Shown here in pieces: positions 48,860-58,442 of a stretch of DNA of 64,000 nucleotides. Origin of the DNA: DASWJZ01 sp963792885 (GTDB taxonomy: Bacteria > Pseudomonadota > Alphaproteobacteria > Rhizobiales > Afifellaceae); assembly GCA_963792885.1 (NCBI GenBank), contig CAWBXX010000005.1:46080-110079 (forward strand), in the 5' to 3' direction. The position numbers were made by a program, and so were the translations under genes. Within the stretch, counting starts at the first letter, position 1, and the number at the start of each line of letters is the position of its first letter. The notes below the pieces were generated by a model, which had not been told where the DNA came from, did no database searches, and saw nothing but the letters and a program-made list of their open reading frames with translations.

Positions 48860-50156
48860 ATGTCCCTTTCCGAGCCCCTGCCCCGATCCGGCCTCCAGTC
48901 CGCCGCCCTGCGCGGGCCGGATTATCCGGCGGACATGGAGCTCATTCGGAAAATCCCGGTTTCCGATCCCGCTGAGATCGACGGCACGCCGCAGGACTGG
49001 CTCATGTCGGGCGACGCCGGCTCCGCCGGGCTCGCCGAGCTTCTCGACGGACTGATGACGCGGCTCGTCGCCGCAGGCTTCCCCTTCGATCGTGCGAGCT
49101 TCCACATCGGCACGCTGCACCCGCAGGTGCTCGGCTTCACCGCCAATTGGAATCCGCAGCGCGGGACCTGCAACGAGCTTCGGGTCAATGTGCATGTGCG
49201 CGAGACGAGCGATTTCCTCCTGAGCCCGCTCCGGCCCGTCATCGACGACCGCATCGCGGTCCGCCACAACCCGCAGGACCCGGAGACTGCGTCCCACATT
49301 CCGATGATGGCTACGCTCGCGGGCGAGGGCTTCACGGATTACTGGGCCTTCCCGATCCCGCATGCGCGAAGCTTCCACAGCGCCATGACCGTCGCAACGC
49401 GCGCCAAGGGCGGCTTTCGGCACGACGATCTGGCGGCGCTGCAACAGCTCATCCCGGCGATTGCGCTCAATCTCGATCTCTTCGCGCTCGGCCGCATCGC
49501 GGAGAACGTGCTCACCGCCTATCTCGGCGAGCGGAGCGGCGGGCGCGTGCTCGCCGGCGAGATCCGGCGCGGCTCGGGCGAGGTGATCGACGCCGTCGTC
49601 TGGGTCTCCGACATGCGCAACTACACCAGCCTCTCCGACCGCCTCCCCGGCGCCGAGATGATCCGCGTCCTGAATGCCTATTTCGAGCGGCTGGTGGAGG
49701 CTGTCCGCGACAATGGCGGCGAGGTGCTGAAGTTCATCGGCGACGGCATGCTCGCGATCTTCCCGATCAGCCGCGTCCAATCCCGCGCCGATCGCCGCCG
49801 CGGCGGCGCTCGAGGCGGCACGCGCAGGGCTCGGAGCGATCAAGGCGCTGAACGGCGAAGCCGGGCACGCGCTCGCGGTCAAGGGCGATTGGCGCCCGCT
49901 CGACACCGCGATCGCGCTCCATCGCGGCCCGGTCTTCTACGGCAATATCGGTTCCCCCGAGCGGCTGGATTTCACCGTCACCGGGCCGGCCGTGAATCTT
50001 GCCGCGCGCGTCGAGCCGCTGTCGAAGGAGACCGGCCATCGGCTTCTTCTGACGAAGGCGGTGGCCGAGCTTCTGGAGACGCGACCGGAATCGCTCGGCG
50101 ATTTCAGTTTCCGCGGCGTCGCGGAGCCCGTCGAGATATTCGCCGCGCCGGAATAG
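48860..50156 (+). CDS. Soluble class III adenylate/guanylate cyclase (frame broken)
   Basis: About 432 residues without membrane segments. An N-terminal GAF-like region of about 220 residues (FPFDRASFHIGTLHPQVLGF) precedes a cyclase domain with both metal aspartates (VWVSDMRNYTSLSDRLPG; LKFIGDGMLAIFPI) and GPVFYGNIGSPERLDFTVTGPAVNLAARVE. One extra base near 49775 shifts the frame; the corrected end is the TAG at 50156. Follows typA on the same strand by 65 bases. Confidence 0.88.
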
Positions 50157-50167
50157 CGCAGCGTCAC

Positions 50168-51373
50168 TCAACCGCCTTCGACCGGCGCGCCGAAGAACAC
50201 CACGCAAAGGCAGATGAAGGAGAGCGCGGCGTAGCCGGCTGCATGCGCAACGCTGCCGCGCTTCCGCGCGCTGATCGAGGCCACCGTGCACTGAAGCATG
50301 TAGTAGAAGGCGAAGCAGCGCGACGCGAGTGCGATCAGGCTCAAGACGTCGGTCTCCCAGGTGACGAGCGCCGCGACCATCGCGATGAGCGGATAACCGG
50401 AGCGCACGAGGATGCGCCGGCGCGAAAGATCGTGGAGGAGCCCGGCCGCACCGTTTGCGTCGGCGATCGCGGCGCTCGATTGGCTTGCGAGCGCTCCGAC
50501 GATCACCATCGCCGGCAGGATTGCGGAGACCGGCGCGAGCCAGTCGACGATCGCGGCAACGCCCTCGCTCTTCGCCTCGAACACGAAAAGCGGCAAGACG
50601 AGAACGAAGAAGGCGAGATAGATCGCCGCCGAGAGGAGCTGCGCCGCCTTCATGGTGCGGATGCGGAGCGCCGCCGGATACTCCGCGCCGAGGAAGCGCG
50701 AAGTCTCAAAACCCTGCACCACGATCAAAAGCCCGAGCATCGGCGCGATGTCGCTGGCGTCGACGCTGGCATCAAGCGGTGCCGGCGACCAAGTCCCGAT
50801 GAGCGAAAGATCGTAGAAGATGAGCGCGGCGACGATCCCCGCGATCACCGCGAGCTTCAAGGAGACGGCGTAGACCTCGACGCGCTCCACCGCGCCGAAG
50901 CCCCGCCAATAACCGAGCCCGCCGATCGCGAAGAGGATCGCGCTCACAACGACCTTGATCGGCAGCGGATCGCGAATCTCGCCGATCTTGAGCAGGAAGC
51001 TTGCGAAGAGGACGAGGTAATAGGCAACGGATACGAAATAGGCGAAGGACAGCGCCACGCTCGACAGGTACTCGATCTGCACGATCGGCCGATGCTTCGC
51101 TCCGTCTTCCAGGAGCGGCTCGACATGCGCGATGTTCTCGCGAATCGCCGCGCCGATCAGATACGAGAGCGCCAGCAGTCCGGCGATTGCGACCGGCGCG
51201 AAATAGCCGACGAGCTCGCGCAAGAGCGGTGCGGAGACGAGGAAGCCGCTACCGATAATCGAGGCAAGCGGTGTCGCGGTTGCCCGCCAGAAGGGCGAGC
51301 GGACGAGCCGCGGGCGGATCAGGATCGCCATCGCGGCGAGCCCGACGACAAGAGCGATCAGTCCGGCGATCAT
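50168..51373 (-). CDS. APC-type permease, unknown substrate
   Basis: 401 residues from the ATG at 51373, with about eleven hydrophobic helices. TPLASIIGSGFLVSAPLLREL resembles the glycine-rich first helix of APC transporters. An in-frame ATG at 51487 would add 38 polar residues and nearly abut the divergent acetyltransferase start, so the downstream start is preferred. Not matched to a specific amino acid family. Confidence 0.65.
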   Translation of the reverse strand: MIAGLIALVVGLAAMAILIRPRLVRSPFWRATATPLASIIGSGFLVSAPLLRELVGYFAPVAIAGLLALSYLIGAAIRENIAHVEPLLEDGAKHRPIVQIEYLSSVALSFAYFVSVAYYLVLFASFLLKIGEIRDPLPIKVVVSAILFAIGGLGYWRGFGAVERVEVYAVSLKLAVIAGIVAALIFYDLSLIGTWSPAPLDASVDASDIAPMLGLLIVVQGFETSRFLGAEYPAALRIRTMKAAQLLSAAIYLAFFVLVLPLFVFEAKSEGVAAIVDWLAPVSAILPAMVIVGALASQSSAAIADANGAAGLLHDLSRRRILVRSGYPLIAMVAALVTWETDVLSLIALASRCFAFYYMLQCTVASISARKRGSVAHAAGYAALSFICLCVVFFGAPVEGG

Positions 51374-51489
51374 CGCGGGAAAGCCGGGTGCGGCATCGAG
51401 GACGCAATCCTTGCGCTGGAGACTCCTAGCCGCCTTCACATTTCGCGTTTCCACTTTGCTCGCCTCCCCAAGACAGCTAGCATCCAATC

Positions 51490-51996
51490 ATGCCTGCGCT
51501 GGTCATCGATGTCCGCCCTGCCCGCCCGGCCGACGCCGTGCAACTCGCCGACGCGTATGCGGTGGCGTGGCGCGAGGCCTATTCAGGCATCATCCCCGCA
51601 CTGACGCTCGAGCGGATGATTATCCGGCGAAGCGGCCCCTGGTGGCGCGACGCCGTCGCGCGCCGGCCGGTCCTGGTACTCGACGTGGGCGGCGCGGTCG
51701 CCGGCTACGCGAGCTTCGCTCCGGGGAACAGCCGCGGCCACCCGAACGCGGCGGAAATCCAGGAGCTTTACCTGCGGCCCGAATATCAGGGGATCGGGCT
51801 CGGCGCGAAGCTGTTCTCCGCCGCTCTGAAGCGTATCCGCGTACGCGGCTATTCGCGCGTGCTTGTGCGCGCGCTCGCCGACAACGATCGCGCCAACGGC
51901 TTCTATTCGCGGCAGGGCGGCCGGATCGTCGCCCGCACCGACGAGACGCTCGGCGGCCGCACATTGCCTTGTATCTGGTACGAGTTCCGCGCCTGA
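51490..51996 (+). CDS. GNAT N-acetyltransferase
   Basis: 168 residues: VIDVRPARPADAVQLADAYAVAWREAYSGIIP, then acetyl-CoA motif ELYLRPEYQGIGLGAKLFSAA and VRALADNDRANGFYSRQGGRIVARTD, close to the RimI-like GNATs with the AWREAY(xG)I motif. Substrate unknown. Divergent from the APC-type permease. Confidence 0.85.
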   Translation: MPALVIDVRPARPADAVQLADAYAVAWREAYSGIIPALTLERMIIRRSGPWWRDAVARRPVLVLDVGGAVAGYASFAPGNSRGHPNAAEIQELYLRPEYQGIGLGAKLFSAALKRIRVRGYSRVLVRALADNDRANGFYSRQGGRIVARTDETLGGRTLPCIWYEFRA

Positions 51997-52073
51997 GCGG
52001 AAAGTTGCCGGGCTTTTCGATTGCCGGCACCCATTTTGCAATGCAACAATTCGGCTGAGAGGGGTGATTCTTC

Positions 52074-52730
52074 ATGGCCGGCAGGGTCATTACGGTCGCC
52101 CAGCAGAAGGGCGGCTCCGGCAAGACGACGGTCGCGGCGCACCTCGCGGTCGCGCTTTCGCGTCTGGACGGCAGCACGATCGCGCTTCTCGACGTTGATC
52201 CACAGGGTAGTCTCGGCGAGTGGTTCGAGGCGCGCGAGCGGCGGCTCGGCGAGAGGCATGCGGGCATGGGCTTCCGCACGGCGAGCGGCTGGGGCGCCCG
52301 GCGTGAAGCGATTGGGCTTGCGCGCGACTATGACTTCGTCGTGGTCGACACGCCGCCGAAATCCGATCTCGAGGCGAAGCCGGCGATCGAAGCCGCGAAT
52401 CTCGTCGTCATCCCGATTCAGCCGACGCCCGTCGACGTCTGGTCGAGCGCAGCGACGCTTGGCATCATCGGCCGGAACTCCGTGCCTGCGCTCATCGTGG
52501 TGAACCGTGTGCCGCCCCGCTCGCGCATGTCCGACGAGATGATCGGCGCGATTCTGAATCTCGGCGCGGACGTCGCCGAGTCGCGAATCGGAAATCGCGT
52601 AGCTTTTGCAGCATCGATGGGCGAAGGAAGCACGGTGATGGAGATGGCGCCGTCGAGCCGCGGCGCCGCCGAGGTCTACGCCGTGGCCCGCGAGCTTAGC
52701 CAGCGTCTGGCGGCGCGCCTAGCCGCGTAG
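52074..52730 (+). CDS. ParA-family ATPase
   Basis: 218 residues. Deviant Walker A QQKGGSGKTTVAAHLA, switch I LLDVDPQGSLGEWF, switch II VVVDTPPKSD. It lacks a DNA-binding N-terminal domain and no ParB follows, so it belongs to the orphan ParA/ParC-like group used for positioning of protein cargo or plasmid partition. Overlaps the end of the convergent DUF167 gene by 35 bases. Confidence 0.88.
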   Translation: MAGRVITVAQQKGGSGKTTVAAHLAVALSRLDGSTIALLDVDPQGSLGEWFEARERRLGERHAGMGFRTASGWGARREAIGLARDYDFVVVDTPPKSDLEAKPAIEAANLVVIPIQPTPVDVWSSAATLGIIGRNSVPALIVVNRVPPRSRMSDEMIGAILNLGADVAESRIGNRVAFAASMGEGSTVMEMAPSSRGAAEVYAVARELSQRLAARLAA

Positions 52731-53055
52731 CGGCAGATCCCCAAAGCGACTCGCAGAGCGCGGCGAGGCGCACCCCCTCGCCTTCGACTCGCACCGTCTT
52801 CAGCCGTGCCGTTTCGCCAGCGACCACCGAGACGGTGGATTTCGGCACGCGAAGCGCCTTCGCGATGAGCTTTTCAAGCGCGGCGTTGGCGTGGCCTTTT
52901 TCCGGCGCGGCGCTGACGCGCGCTTTGAGCACGACGCGCCCGTCGCCCAACGATTCGATGCCTTCCAGCGCGTCGCGACCGCCGCGCGGCGTGAGCCTGA
53001 TTCGAATGAGAAGGCCGTCTGCGTCAGCCGCGCAGGCGGCCGGCGCCTTCGTCAT
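52696..53055 (-). CDS. DUF167 (YggU) family protein
   Basis: 119 residues from ATG at 53055. LLIRIRLTPRGGRDALEGIE and LKARVSAAPEKGHANAALEKLIAKALRVPKSTVSVVAGETARLKTVRVEG match the DUF167/YggU consensus (VxPxA..D, APPxxGxAN, GxxxRxKxV). The start overlaps the YggT stop by ATGA; YggT-YggU pairs are common in proteobacteria. Function unknown. Confidence 0.88.
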   Translation of the reverse strand: MTKAPAACAADADGLLIRIRLTPRGGRDALEGIESLGDGRVVLKARVSAAPEKGHANAALEKLIAKALRVPKSTVSVVAGETARLKTVRVEGEGVRLAALCESLWGSAATRLGAPPDAG

Positions 53056-53342
53056 GGGACGTAGGGGAAGATGTAGCGAATGATGATCTGCTGAACGAGG
53101 ATCACCAGCAGCAGCAGGATCACCGGCGTGACGTCGAGTCCGCCGAAGTTCGGCACGAAGCGGCGGATCGGACGAAGCGCCGGCTCCGTCAACTGATAGA
53201 GCGAACGGCCGATCGTGGACACGACCTGATTGCGTGGATTGACGACGCCGAAGGCATAGAGCCAGGAGAAGACGGCGCTCGCGATAATGATCCACCAATA
53301 GATGTCGAGAGCCAGCAGAACGACATAGAGGACGGCCTTCAT
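53052..53342 (-). CDS. YggT family membrane protein
   Basis: 96 residues from ATG at 53342 after CGGAGAAGCG. Two helices (VLYVVLLALDIYWWIIIASAVFSWL; VILLLLVILVQQIIIRYIF) around the conserved TEPALRPIRRFVP segment. Homologues act in cell division and osmotic behaviour, with unproved mechanism. An upstream in-frame ATG at 53378 is possible. Pairs with the DUF167 gene. Confidence 0.9.
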   Translation of the reverse strand: MKAVLYVVLLALDIYWWIIIASAVFSWLYAFGVVNPRNQVVSTIGRSLYQLTEPALRPIRRFVPNFGGLDVTPVILLLLVILVQQIIIRYIFPYVP

Positions 53343-53460
53343 CGCTTCTCCGTTCGGCGCGAGACGAGGCTTCAGCATTTAGACGCCGTGCCTTCGCGTT
53401 ACAAGCGCATGGATGGTGCGCTAAACCAGTGGTATCTGTGGAGCGGACCGGAGCTCGCGC

Positions 53461-54017
53461 TTGGAGCAGAAGATTTCCACCGACGGTGGCTCGTTGGCTG
53501 CGCTTCTCGACGCCACGTCGCGGGGCGACCGCGCGGCATTTCGCGCCCTCTACGAGGCAACCGCGCCGAAACTCTTCGGCATCGTGATCCGTATTACGCG
53601 TAACAGGTCGACAGCCGAAGAGGTTCTGCAGGAGACCTTTATTAAGATTTGGCAGAACGCCGAGCGCTTCACGCCGGATGCCGGCCAGCCCATGGGCTGG
53701 CTCGCCGCGATCGCGCGGAATCGCGCGATCGATCGCCTGCGCTCGGAACGGATTGAGCGGAACCGGGCCCAGGACGACGACCAGATCCTGGAGCGCCTCG
53801 CGGCGCCGGTCGCGGGCGACCCAGGCATGCGGCAGGCCCTCAGCGCAAGTGCCTTGGACAGCTCGACGAGGAAGCGCGAGACTGCGTGGTCCTCGCCTAT
53901 TGTTCGGGATTTTCGCGCGAGGAGCTGGCGGAGCGGTTCGGACGGCCGGTGGGCACGATCAAGACCCTCCTTCACCGCAGCGTGAGGCTGCTTCGCGCGT
54001 GTCTGGAGAGCGAATGA
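53461..54017 (+). CDS. ECF sigma factor paired with RskA-type anti-sigma (frame broken)
   Basis: About 185 residues. Region 2: FRALYEATAPKLFGIVIRITRNRSTAEEVLQETFIKIWQNA and MGWLAAIARNRAIDRLR; region 4, after a frame break near 53852: DCVVLAYCSGFSREELAERFGRPVGTIKTLLHRSVRLLR. SigK/RpoE-like. Probable TTG start at 53461 behind GGAG. Its stop overlaps the ATG of the anti-sigma gene (ATGA), so the pair is coupled. Confidence 0.9.
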
Positions 54018-54715
54018 GCGAAGAGCGGGACATCGACGCCGCCGAATACGTGCTGGGCACGCTCCCGGCCGATGAGCGCGCGCGCCTCGCCGAAGAGCTC
54101 AAAAGTGATCCGGCGCTCCGCGCAGCCGTGCGGGCGTGGCAGGCGCGGCTCACCCCCCTCGACGATACGGCCGCGCCTGAGTTGCCGTCTCCTGGGCTCT
54201 GGAGCGCCATCGAGCGCGCCACGTTCGGACGCGGAAGCACGGACGCTGCATCCAACGTCGTCGCGCTGCGTCGCAAGCTCGCGGTCTGGCGCAGCAGCGC
54301 CATCGTCGCCGGCGCGCTCGCGGCCGCCCTCGCCGTCGTCGCCGTCATCGACCGCCTCGCGGTCCCGCCCACGCCGGCGGGCGGGCGCTACGTCGCCGTC
54401 GTCAACTCCGACGGCGCAGCCCCGGCGCTGATCGCCGAGGTCGATACGGAGGCCGGCGTGATTCGGATCCGCAGCCTGCATGCCGAGACGCCGGCCGGGC
54501 ACAGCCTGGAGCTATGGCACATCGCCGAGGGGAAGCCGGCGCGCTCGCTCGGCATCCTGAAAGCCGGCACAGATGCCCAGGTCATCAAGGATGCGCTCGG
54601 GGCCGGCCCGGTCGGCGGACTCATCGCCGTGACGGTGGAGCCGGTGGGCGGCTCGCCTACCGGCGTCGCGACCGGCCCCGTCGTCTATTCCGGCGAGCTG
54701 GTCCCCCTCGAATAG
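54014..54715 (+). CDS. Anti-sigma K factor, RskA family
   Basis: 233 residues. N-terminal zinc-less anti-sigma helix bundle (DIDAAEYVLGTLPADERARLAEELKSDPALRAAVRAWQARL), one membrane helix (AIVAGALAAALAVVAVI), then the periplasmic RskA domain with HSLELWHIAEGKPARSLGIL. It holds the preceding ECF sigma at the membrane until a signal releases it. Confidence 0.9.
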   Translation: MSEERDIDAAEYVLGTLPADERARLAEELKSDPALRAAVRAWQARLTPLDDTAAPELPSPGLWSAIERATFGRGSTDAASNVVALRRKLAVWRSSAIVAGALAAALAVVAVIDRLAVPPTPAGGRYVAVVNSDGAAPALIAEVDTEAGVIRIRSLHAETPAGHSLELWHIAEGKPARSLGILKAGTDAQVIKDALGAGPVGGLIAVTVEPVGGSPTGVATGPVVYSGELVPLE

Positions 54716-54731
54716 GCCCGGTCCCGGCGCC

Positions 54732-54761
54732 TTGACACCCTATAGGGCGCAAACCCTAAAT
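54732..54761 (+). promoter_or_regulatory. Probable promoter of tRNA-Ala
   Basis: TTGACA at 54732 is followed after 18 bases by CTAAAT, a plausible -35/-10 pair, with the tRNA starting 37 bases beyond. The -10 match is moderate. Confidence 0.5.
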
Positions 54762-54797
54762 GCGCTCCGCCGGCGAAGCACATTTCCCTGCCGGTTT

Positions 54798-54873
<76 letters not shown>

Positions 54874-54997
54874 ATCTCACTTCCCAAGAGTTTCAGAGAT
54901 ATCCAAAAGCCAGCGCAAATGCGCGCTTTTTCTTGGGGTTTGCGTCCCGCAAGGCTCTATGGCGTTCGTTGACATCCGAGGGCAACAGGGGGCAACA

Positions 54998-55037
54998 TTG
55001 GGGGCAAGTCAGTCCCTCTGCAAGGTGTTGCCCCCAA
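54998..55037. promoter_or_regulatory. Inverted repeat abutting the integrase start codon
   Basis: TTGGGGGCAA and TTGCCCCCAA (10 bp, perfect) flank a 20-base loop and end exactly at the base before the integrase ATG. Two further GGGCAACA copies lie at 54980 and 54990. As RNA, the hairpin would occlude the start region; as DNA, the repeats could be arm-type integrase sites. Confidence 0.65.
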
Positions 55038-56249
55038 ATGCCGCTCACCGATACCGCGATCCGTAACGCCAAGCGTGGCGCGAAGGCTATTAAGCTGTTC
55101 GACGAGCGCGGGCTGTATCTGGAAGTCTCACCGACCGGGGGGAAGTGGTGGCGGCTGAAGTACCGGTTCGACGGCAAGGAAAAGCGGCTATCACTGGGCG
55201 TGTATCCCGACGTGAGCTTGAAAGACGCCCGCGAACGGCGTGACCAAGCGCGCAAACTGCTCGCCAACGGCATCGACCCGAGCGCTAACCGCAAGGCGCA
55301 GAAGTCGGCGCGCGCCGACCGGGCGGCGAACAGCTTCGAGTCTGTGGCGCGGGAGTGGTTCGCCAGGTATTCCCCGACCTGGGCGGCCACGCACGCCGGC
55401 AAGATCATCCAGCGGCTGGAGAAGGACCTATTTCCCTGGCTCGGCAGCAAACCCATTGTGGAAATCACGGCGCCGCAACTGTTGACGGTGCTGCGCCGCA
55501 TCGAAAACCGCGGCGCGCTTGATACCGCACACCGGGCGCACCAGAACTGCGGACAGATATTCCGCTACGGCATCGCGACAGGCCGCTGCGACCGCGACCC
55601 GGCCGCCGACCTGCACGGGGCGCTGGCACCGGCCAAGCACGAGCACTTCGCATCCCTCACGGAACCTGCGGCGGTGGGAGAACTACTGCGCGCTATCGAT
55701 GGTTTCCGCGGCACCCTCGTCGTGCAAAGCGCCCTGAGGCTCGCTCCCCTGCTCTTCGTGCGGCCCGGCGAATTGCGGAAAGCGGAATGGGATCAGTTCG
55801 ACTTCGAGAAACGCGAGTGGCGCTACGTCGTCACCAAGACCAAAAGCGAACACCTGGTCCCGTTGGCGAAACAGGCCGTGGCGATCCTGCAAGAACTCCA
55901 GCCGCTGACCGGTAGCCGAAAACTTGTGTTCCCAGGACGCGACCCCAAAAAGCCGATGAGCGATGCGGCGCTGAACGCCGCCCTGCGGCGCATGGGCTAC
56001 GACACAAAAACCGAAATCACCGCGCACGGTTTTCGCGCCATGGCGCGCACCATCCTGCACCAGGAATTGGGCGTGAAGCCGGAGGTCATCGAACACCAGC
56101 TCGCCCACCGCGTGTCGGACGCGCTCGGGACTGCCTACAACCGCACCAAGTTTCTCAAGGAACGCCGCGCCATGATGCAGCAATGGGCGGACTGCCTCGA
56201 TAAGCTTAAGGCGGGGGCCGAAGTGATCCCGCTGCCGCAACGCGCCTGA
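55038..56249 (+). CDS. P4-type tyrosine integrase (DUF4102)
   Basis: 403 residues from ATG at 55038 (MPLTDTAIRNAKRGAKAIKLFDERGLYLEV, the DUF4102 arm-binding opening). Core-binding domain follows, then the catalytic set: R in RPGELRKAEW, HGFRAMARTIL (H-x2-R), and HRVSDALGTAYNRT with the His and nucleophile Tyr. Intact. It sits next to tRNA-Ala and marks the left end of an integrated element. Confidence 0.95.
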   Translation: MPLTDTAIRNAKRGAKAIKLFDERGLYLEVSPTGGKWWRLKYRFDGKEKRLSLGVYPDVSLKDARERRDQARKLLANGIDPSANRKAQKSARADRAANSFESVAREWFARYSPTWAATHAGKIIQRLEKDLFPWLGSKPIVEITAPQLLTVLRRIENRGALDTAHRAHQNCGQIFRYGIATGRCDRDPAADLHGALAPAKHEHFASLTEPAAVGELLRAIDGFRGTLVVQSALRLAPLLFVRPGELRKAEWDQFDFEKREWRYVVTKTKSEHLVPLAKQAVAILQELQPLTGSRKLVFPGRDPKKPMSDAALNAALRRMGYDTKTEITAHGFRAMARTILHQELGVKPEVIEHQLAHRVSDALGTAYNRTKFLKERRAMMQQWADCLDKLKAGAEVIPLPQRA

Positions 56250-56578
56250 TCGATTTGAAGGAGTGCGCCACATCGAGTGGATGGTCTGGTCTTGGAACGC
56301 CGTTCCAAGACCATACCAAAGTCTGCCTATTCGGCCGCCAACTCAAAATCCACAACGAGCGCCGCCTCGTCATCGATCTGCTTTTGCGCGAGCATCGTAT
56401 ACGCCGGATTCTCTCAACCGCCGCGAGGGTGCGCACCTTGCCCTTGGGTGCGCGCCTTCGGGTGCGCAGGGGGGGTGATCGACCGCGCCGGTTCGCGGCC
56501 GCATCTCGAAATGGTAGCTTCCGGCCAAAATCGGGCGAGCGGGGCCGCTCGCGGCGGTGGGGACTAGGATCGGGTTCG

Positions 56579-58108
56579 ATGAATCACGGCGAGATCGTCA
56601 GCTTCATCTGGGGCGTCGCGGACCTGATCCGCGATACCTTCAAGCGCGGCAAGTATCAGGATGTGATCCTGCCGCTCACCGTGCTGCGCCGTCTCGATTG
56701 CGTGCTCGCGCCGACCAAGGAGAAGGTGCTGAAGCGCCAAGGCGAGCTCCGAGGCAAGGGCCTCCAGGACCTCGACGCGCAGCTACGCCGGGCGTCCGGC
56801 TTCGCTTTCTACAACACGTCGCGGTATGACTTCGAAAAGCTTCTCGCCGACGCGCCGAATGTCGCGGCGAACCTGCGCAACTACATCGCAGGTTTCAGTC
56901 CGAACATGCGGGAGGTGCTGGAGAAGTTCGACTTCGACAACACGATCAGCAAGCTCAATAAATCCGGGCTTCTATTCAAGGTGCTGGAGCGCTTCAAGAA
57001 CGTCGATCTGCATCCGGACCAGGTCGATAACCCGACCATGGGTCTCATCTTCGAGGAGCTGATCCGGAAATTCAACGAAGCCCTCAATGAGAACCCCGGC
57101 GAGCACTTCACGCCACGCGATGTGGTGCACCTGATGGTCGATCTGATGCTCGCCGGCGACGCCGATCGCATCCGGCAAAAGGGGGTGGTCTGCACGGTCT
57201 ACGATCCATGCTGCGGTTCCGGCGGCATGCTGATGATCACGAAGGAGCATGTGACCATCGGGCTGCGCAAGAATGGCGACCTGCTGCGCGGCCCGATCAA
57301 CAAGGATGCCGAAATTCACCTGTTCGGGCAGGAGGTGAATCCCGAGACCTGGGCGGTGTCGAAATCGGATTTCTTCATGAAGGACCCGACGGGCCGGGAT
57401 GCCGACAACATTGCTTTCGGCAGCACTCTTTCGAACGACCGCCACGCCAACAAGCACTTCGACTACCTGATCGCAAATCCGCCCTACGGCAAGGACTGGA
57501 AGGGCGATGAGGATACGGTGCGCGCCGAGCATGGCAAAGGCGCAGCCGGCCGCTTCGCGCCGGGCCTCCCGCGCATCAGCGACGGCCAGCTGCTTTTCCT
57601 TCTGCACATGCTGGCGCACATGAGGGACCTGAAGGACGGCGGTTCGCGCGTCGCGATCATCATGAACGGCTCGCCCCTGTTCACCGGGGATGCCGGAAGC
57701 GGCGAGAGCGAAATTCGTCGCTTCATCATGGAGAATGATCTGCTCGAAGCGCTCATCGCGCTGCCGGAGCAGCTCTTCTACAACACCGGCATCGCCACCT
57801 ACGTCTGGGTCGTGACGAACCGGAAGGCGCGCGCGCGAAAGGGTCGCGTACAGCTCATCGATGCGTCGTCGCCGGCGTTCTGGACTCAGATGCGCAAGAG
57901 CCTCGGCGACAAGCGCCGCGAAATTCCGATCGAACGCGAGCAGGACATCCTGAAAATCCTTGCTGACTTCAAGGATGGCGACAAGCGCTTCATCACGAAG
58001 GATGGCGAGCAGGAAGAAGCCATCGTCAGCCGGATTTTCCCGACCACGCATTTTGGCTATCGCAAGATCACGGTCGAACGACCGCTGCGACTGAATTTCG
58101 GGTCCTGA
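56579..58108 (+). CDS. hsdM: Type I restriction-modification methyltransferase HsdM, C-terminus lost to IS insertion
   Basis: 509 residues from ATG at 56579 (MNHGEIVSFIWGVADLIRDTFKRGKYQDVILPLTVLRRLD). SAM motif I is VYDPCCGSGGMLM; catalytic motif IV is ANPPYG. N6-adenine methylation is expected. Sequence breaks off at RPLRLNFGS, where family members normally continue for over 150 residues, and the stop codon coincides with the left end of the IS3 element. hsdS and hsdR are absent from the window. The 56250-56578 gap before it holds no gene that I can support. Confidence 0.85.
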   Translation: MNHGEIVSFIWGVADLIRDTFKRGKYQDVILPLTVLRRLDCVLAPTKEKVLKRQGELRGKGLQDLDAQLRRASGFAFYNTSRYDFEKLLADAPNVAANLRNYIAGFSPNMREVLEKFDFDNTISKLNKSGLLFKVLERFKNVDLHPDQVDNPTMGLIFEELIRKFNEALNENPGEHFTPRDVVHLMVDLMLAGDADRIRQKGVVCTVYDPCCGSGGMLMITKEHVTIGLRKNGDLLRGPINKDAEIHLFGQEVNPETWAVSKSDFFMKDPTGRDADNIAFGSTLSNDRHANKHFDYLIANPPYGKDWKGDEDTVRAEHGKGAAGRFAPGLPRISDGQLLFLLHMLAHMRDLKDGGSRVAIIMNGSPLFTGDAGSGESEIRRFIMENDLLEALIALPEQLFYNTGIATYVWVVTNRKARARKGRVQLIDASSPAFWTQMRKSLGDKRREIPIEREQDILKILADFKDGDKRFITKDGEQEEAIVSRIFPTTHFGYRKITVERPLRLNFGS

Positions 58109-58176
58109 CCCTGGAAACTGGTCCGATTTGACTGCGAGCTTTTGGGTACATTTCCACGACGAGAGGAGGTGTACCG

Positions 58177-58442
58177 ATGCCGAAGAAGCGATTTTCAGAT
58201 GAGCAGATTGCCTTCGCCTTGAGGCAGGCGGAGGCAGGTACGACGGTGGGCGAGATTTCCGTAAGATGGGCGTTGCGGAGGCCACGTTTTACCGCTGGAA
58301 GAAGATCTATGCCGGGATGGGCGTGGCCGAGATCCGCCGGCTGAAGCAGCTCGAAGAGGAGAACTCGAAGCTGAAGCGGCTGGTGGCGGATCTGACGCTC
58401 GACAAGACCATGCTGCAGGACGCCTTGCGAAGAAAGTGGTGA
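58177..58442 (+). CDS. IS3-family transposase OrfA (frame broken)
   Basis: About 88 residues: MPKKRFSDEQIAFALRQAEAGTTVGEI, then KMGVAEATFYRWKKIYAGMGVAEIRRLKQLEEENSKLKRLVADLTLDK, a helix-turn-helix plus leucine zipper. AGGAGG precedes the ATG. One base seems lost near 58257; this would inactivate OrfA if real. Confidence 0.88.

Noticed and set aside
48860..51604. 914-codon frame running from the cyclase through the next gene
   Set aside because: After about 49775 it follows the wrong frame and then the antisense of the permease; the cyclase ends at 50156.
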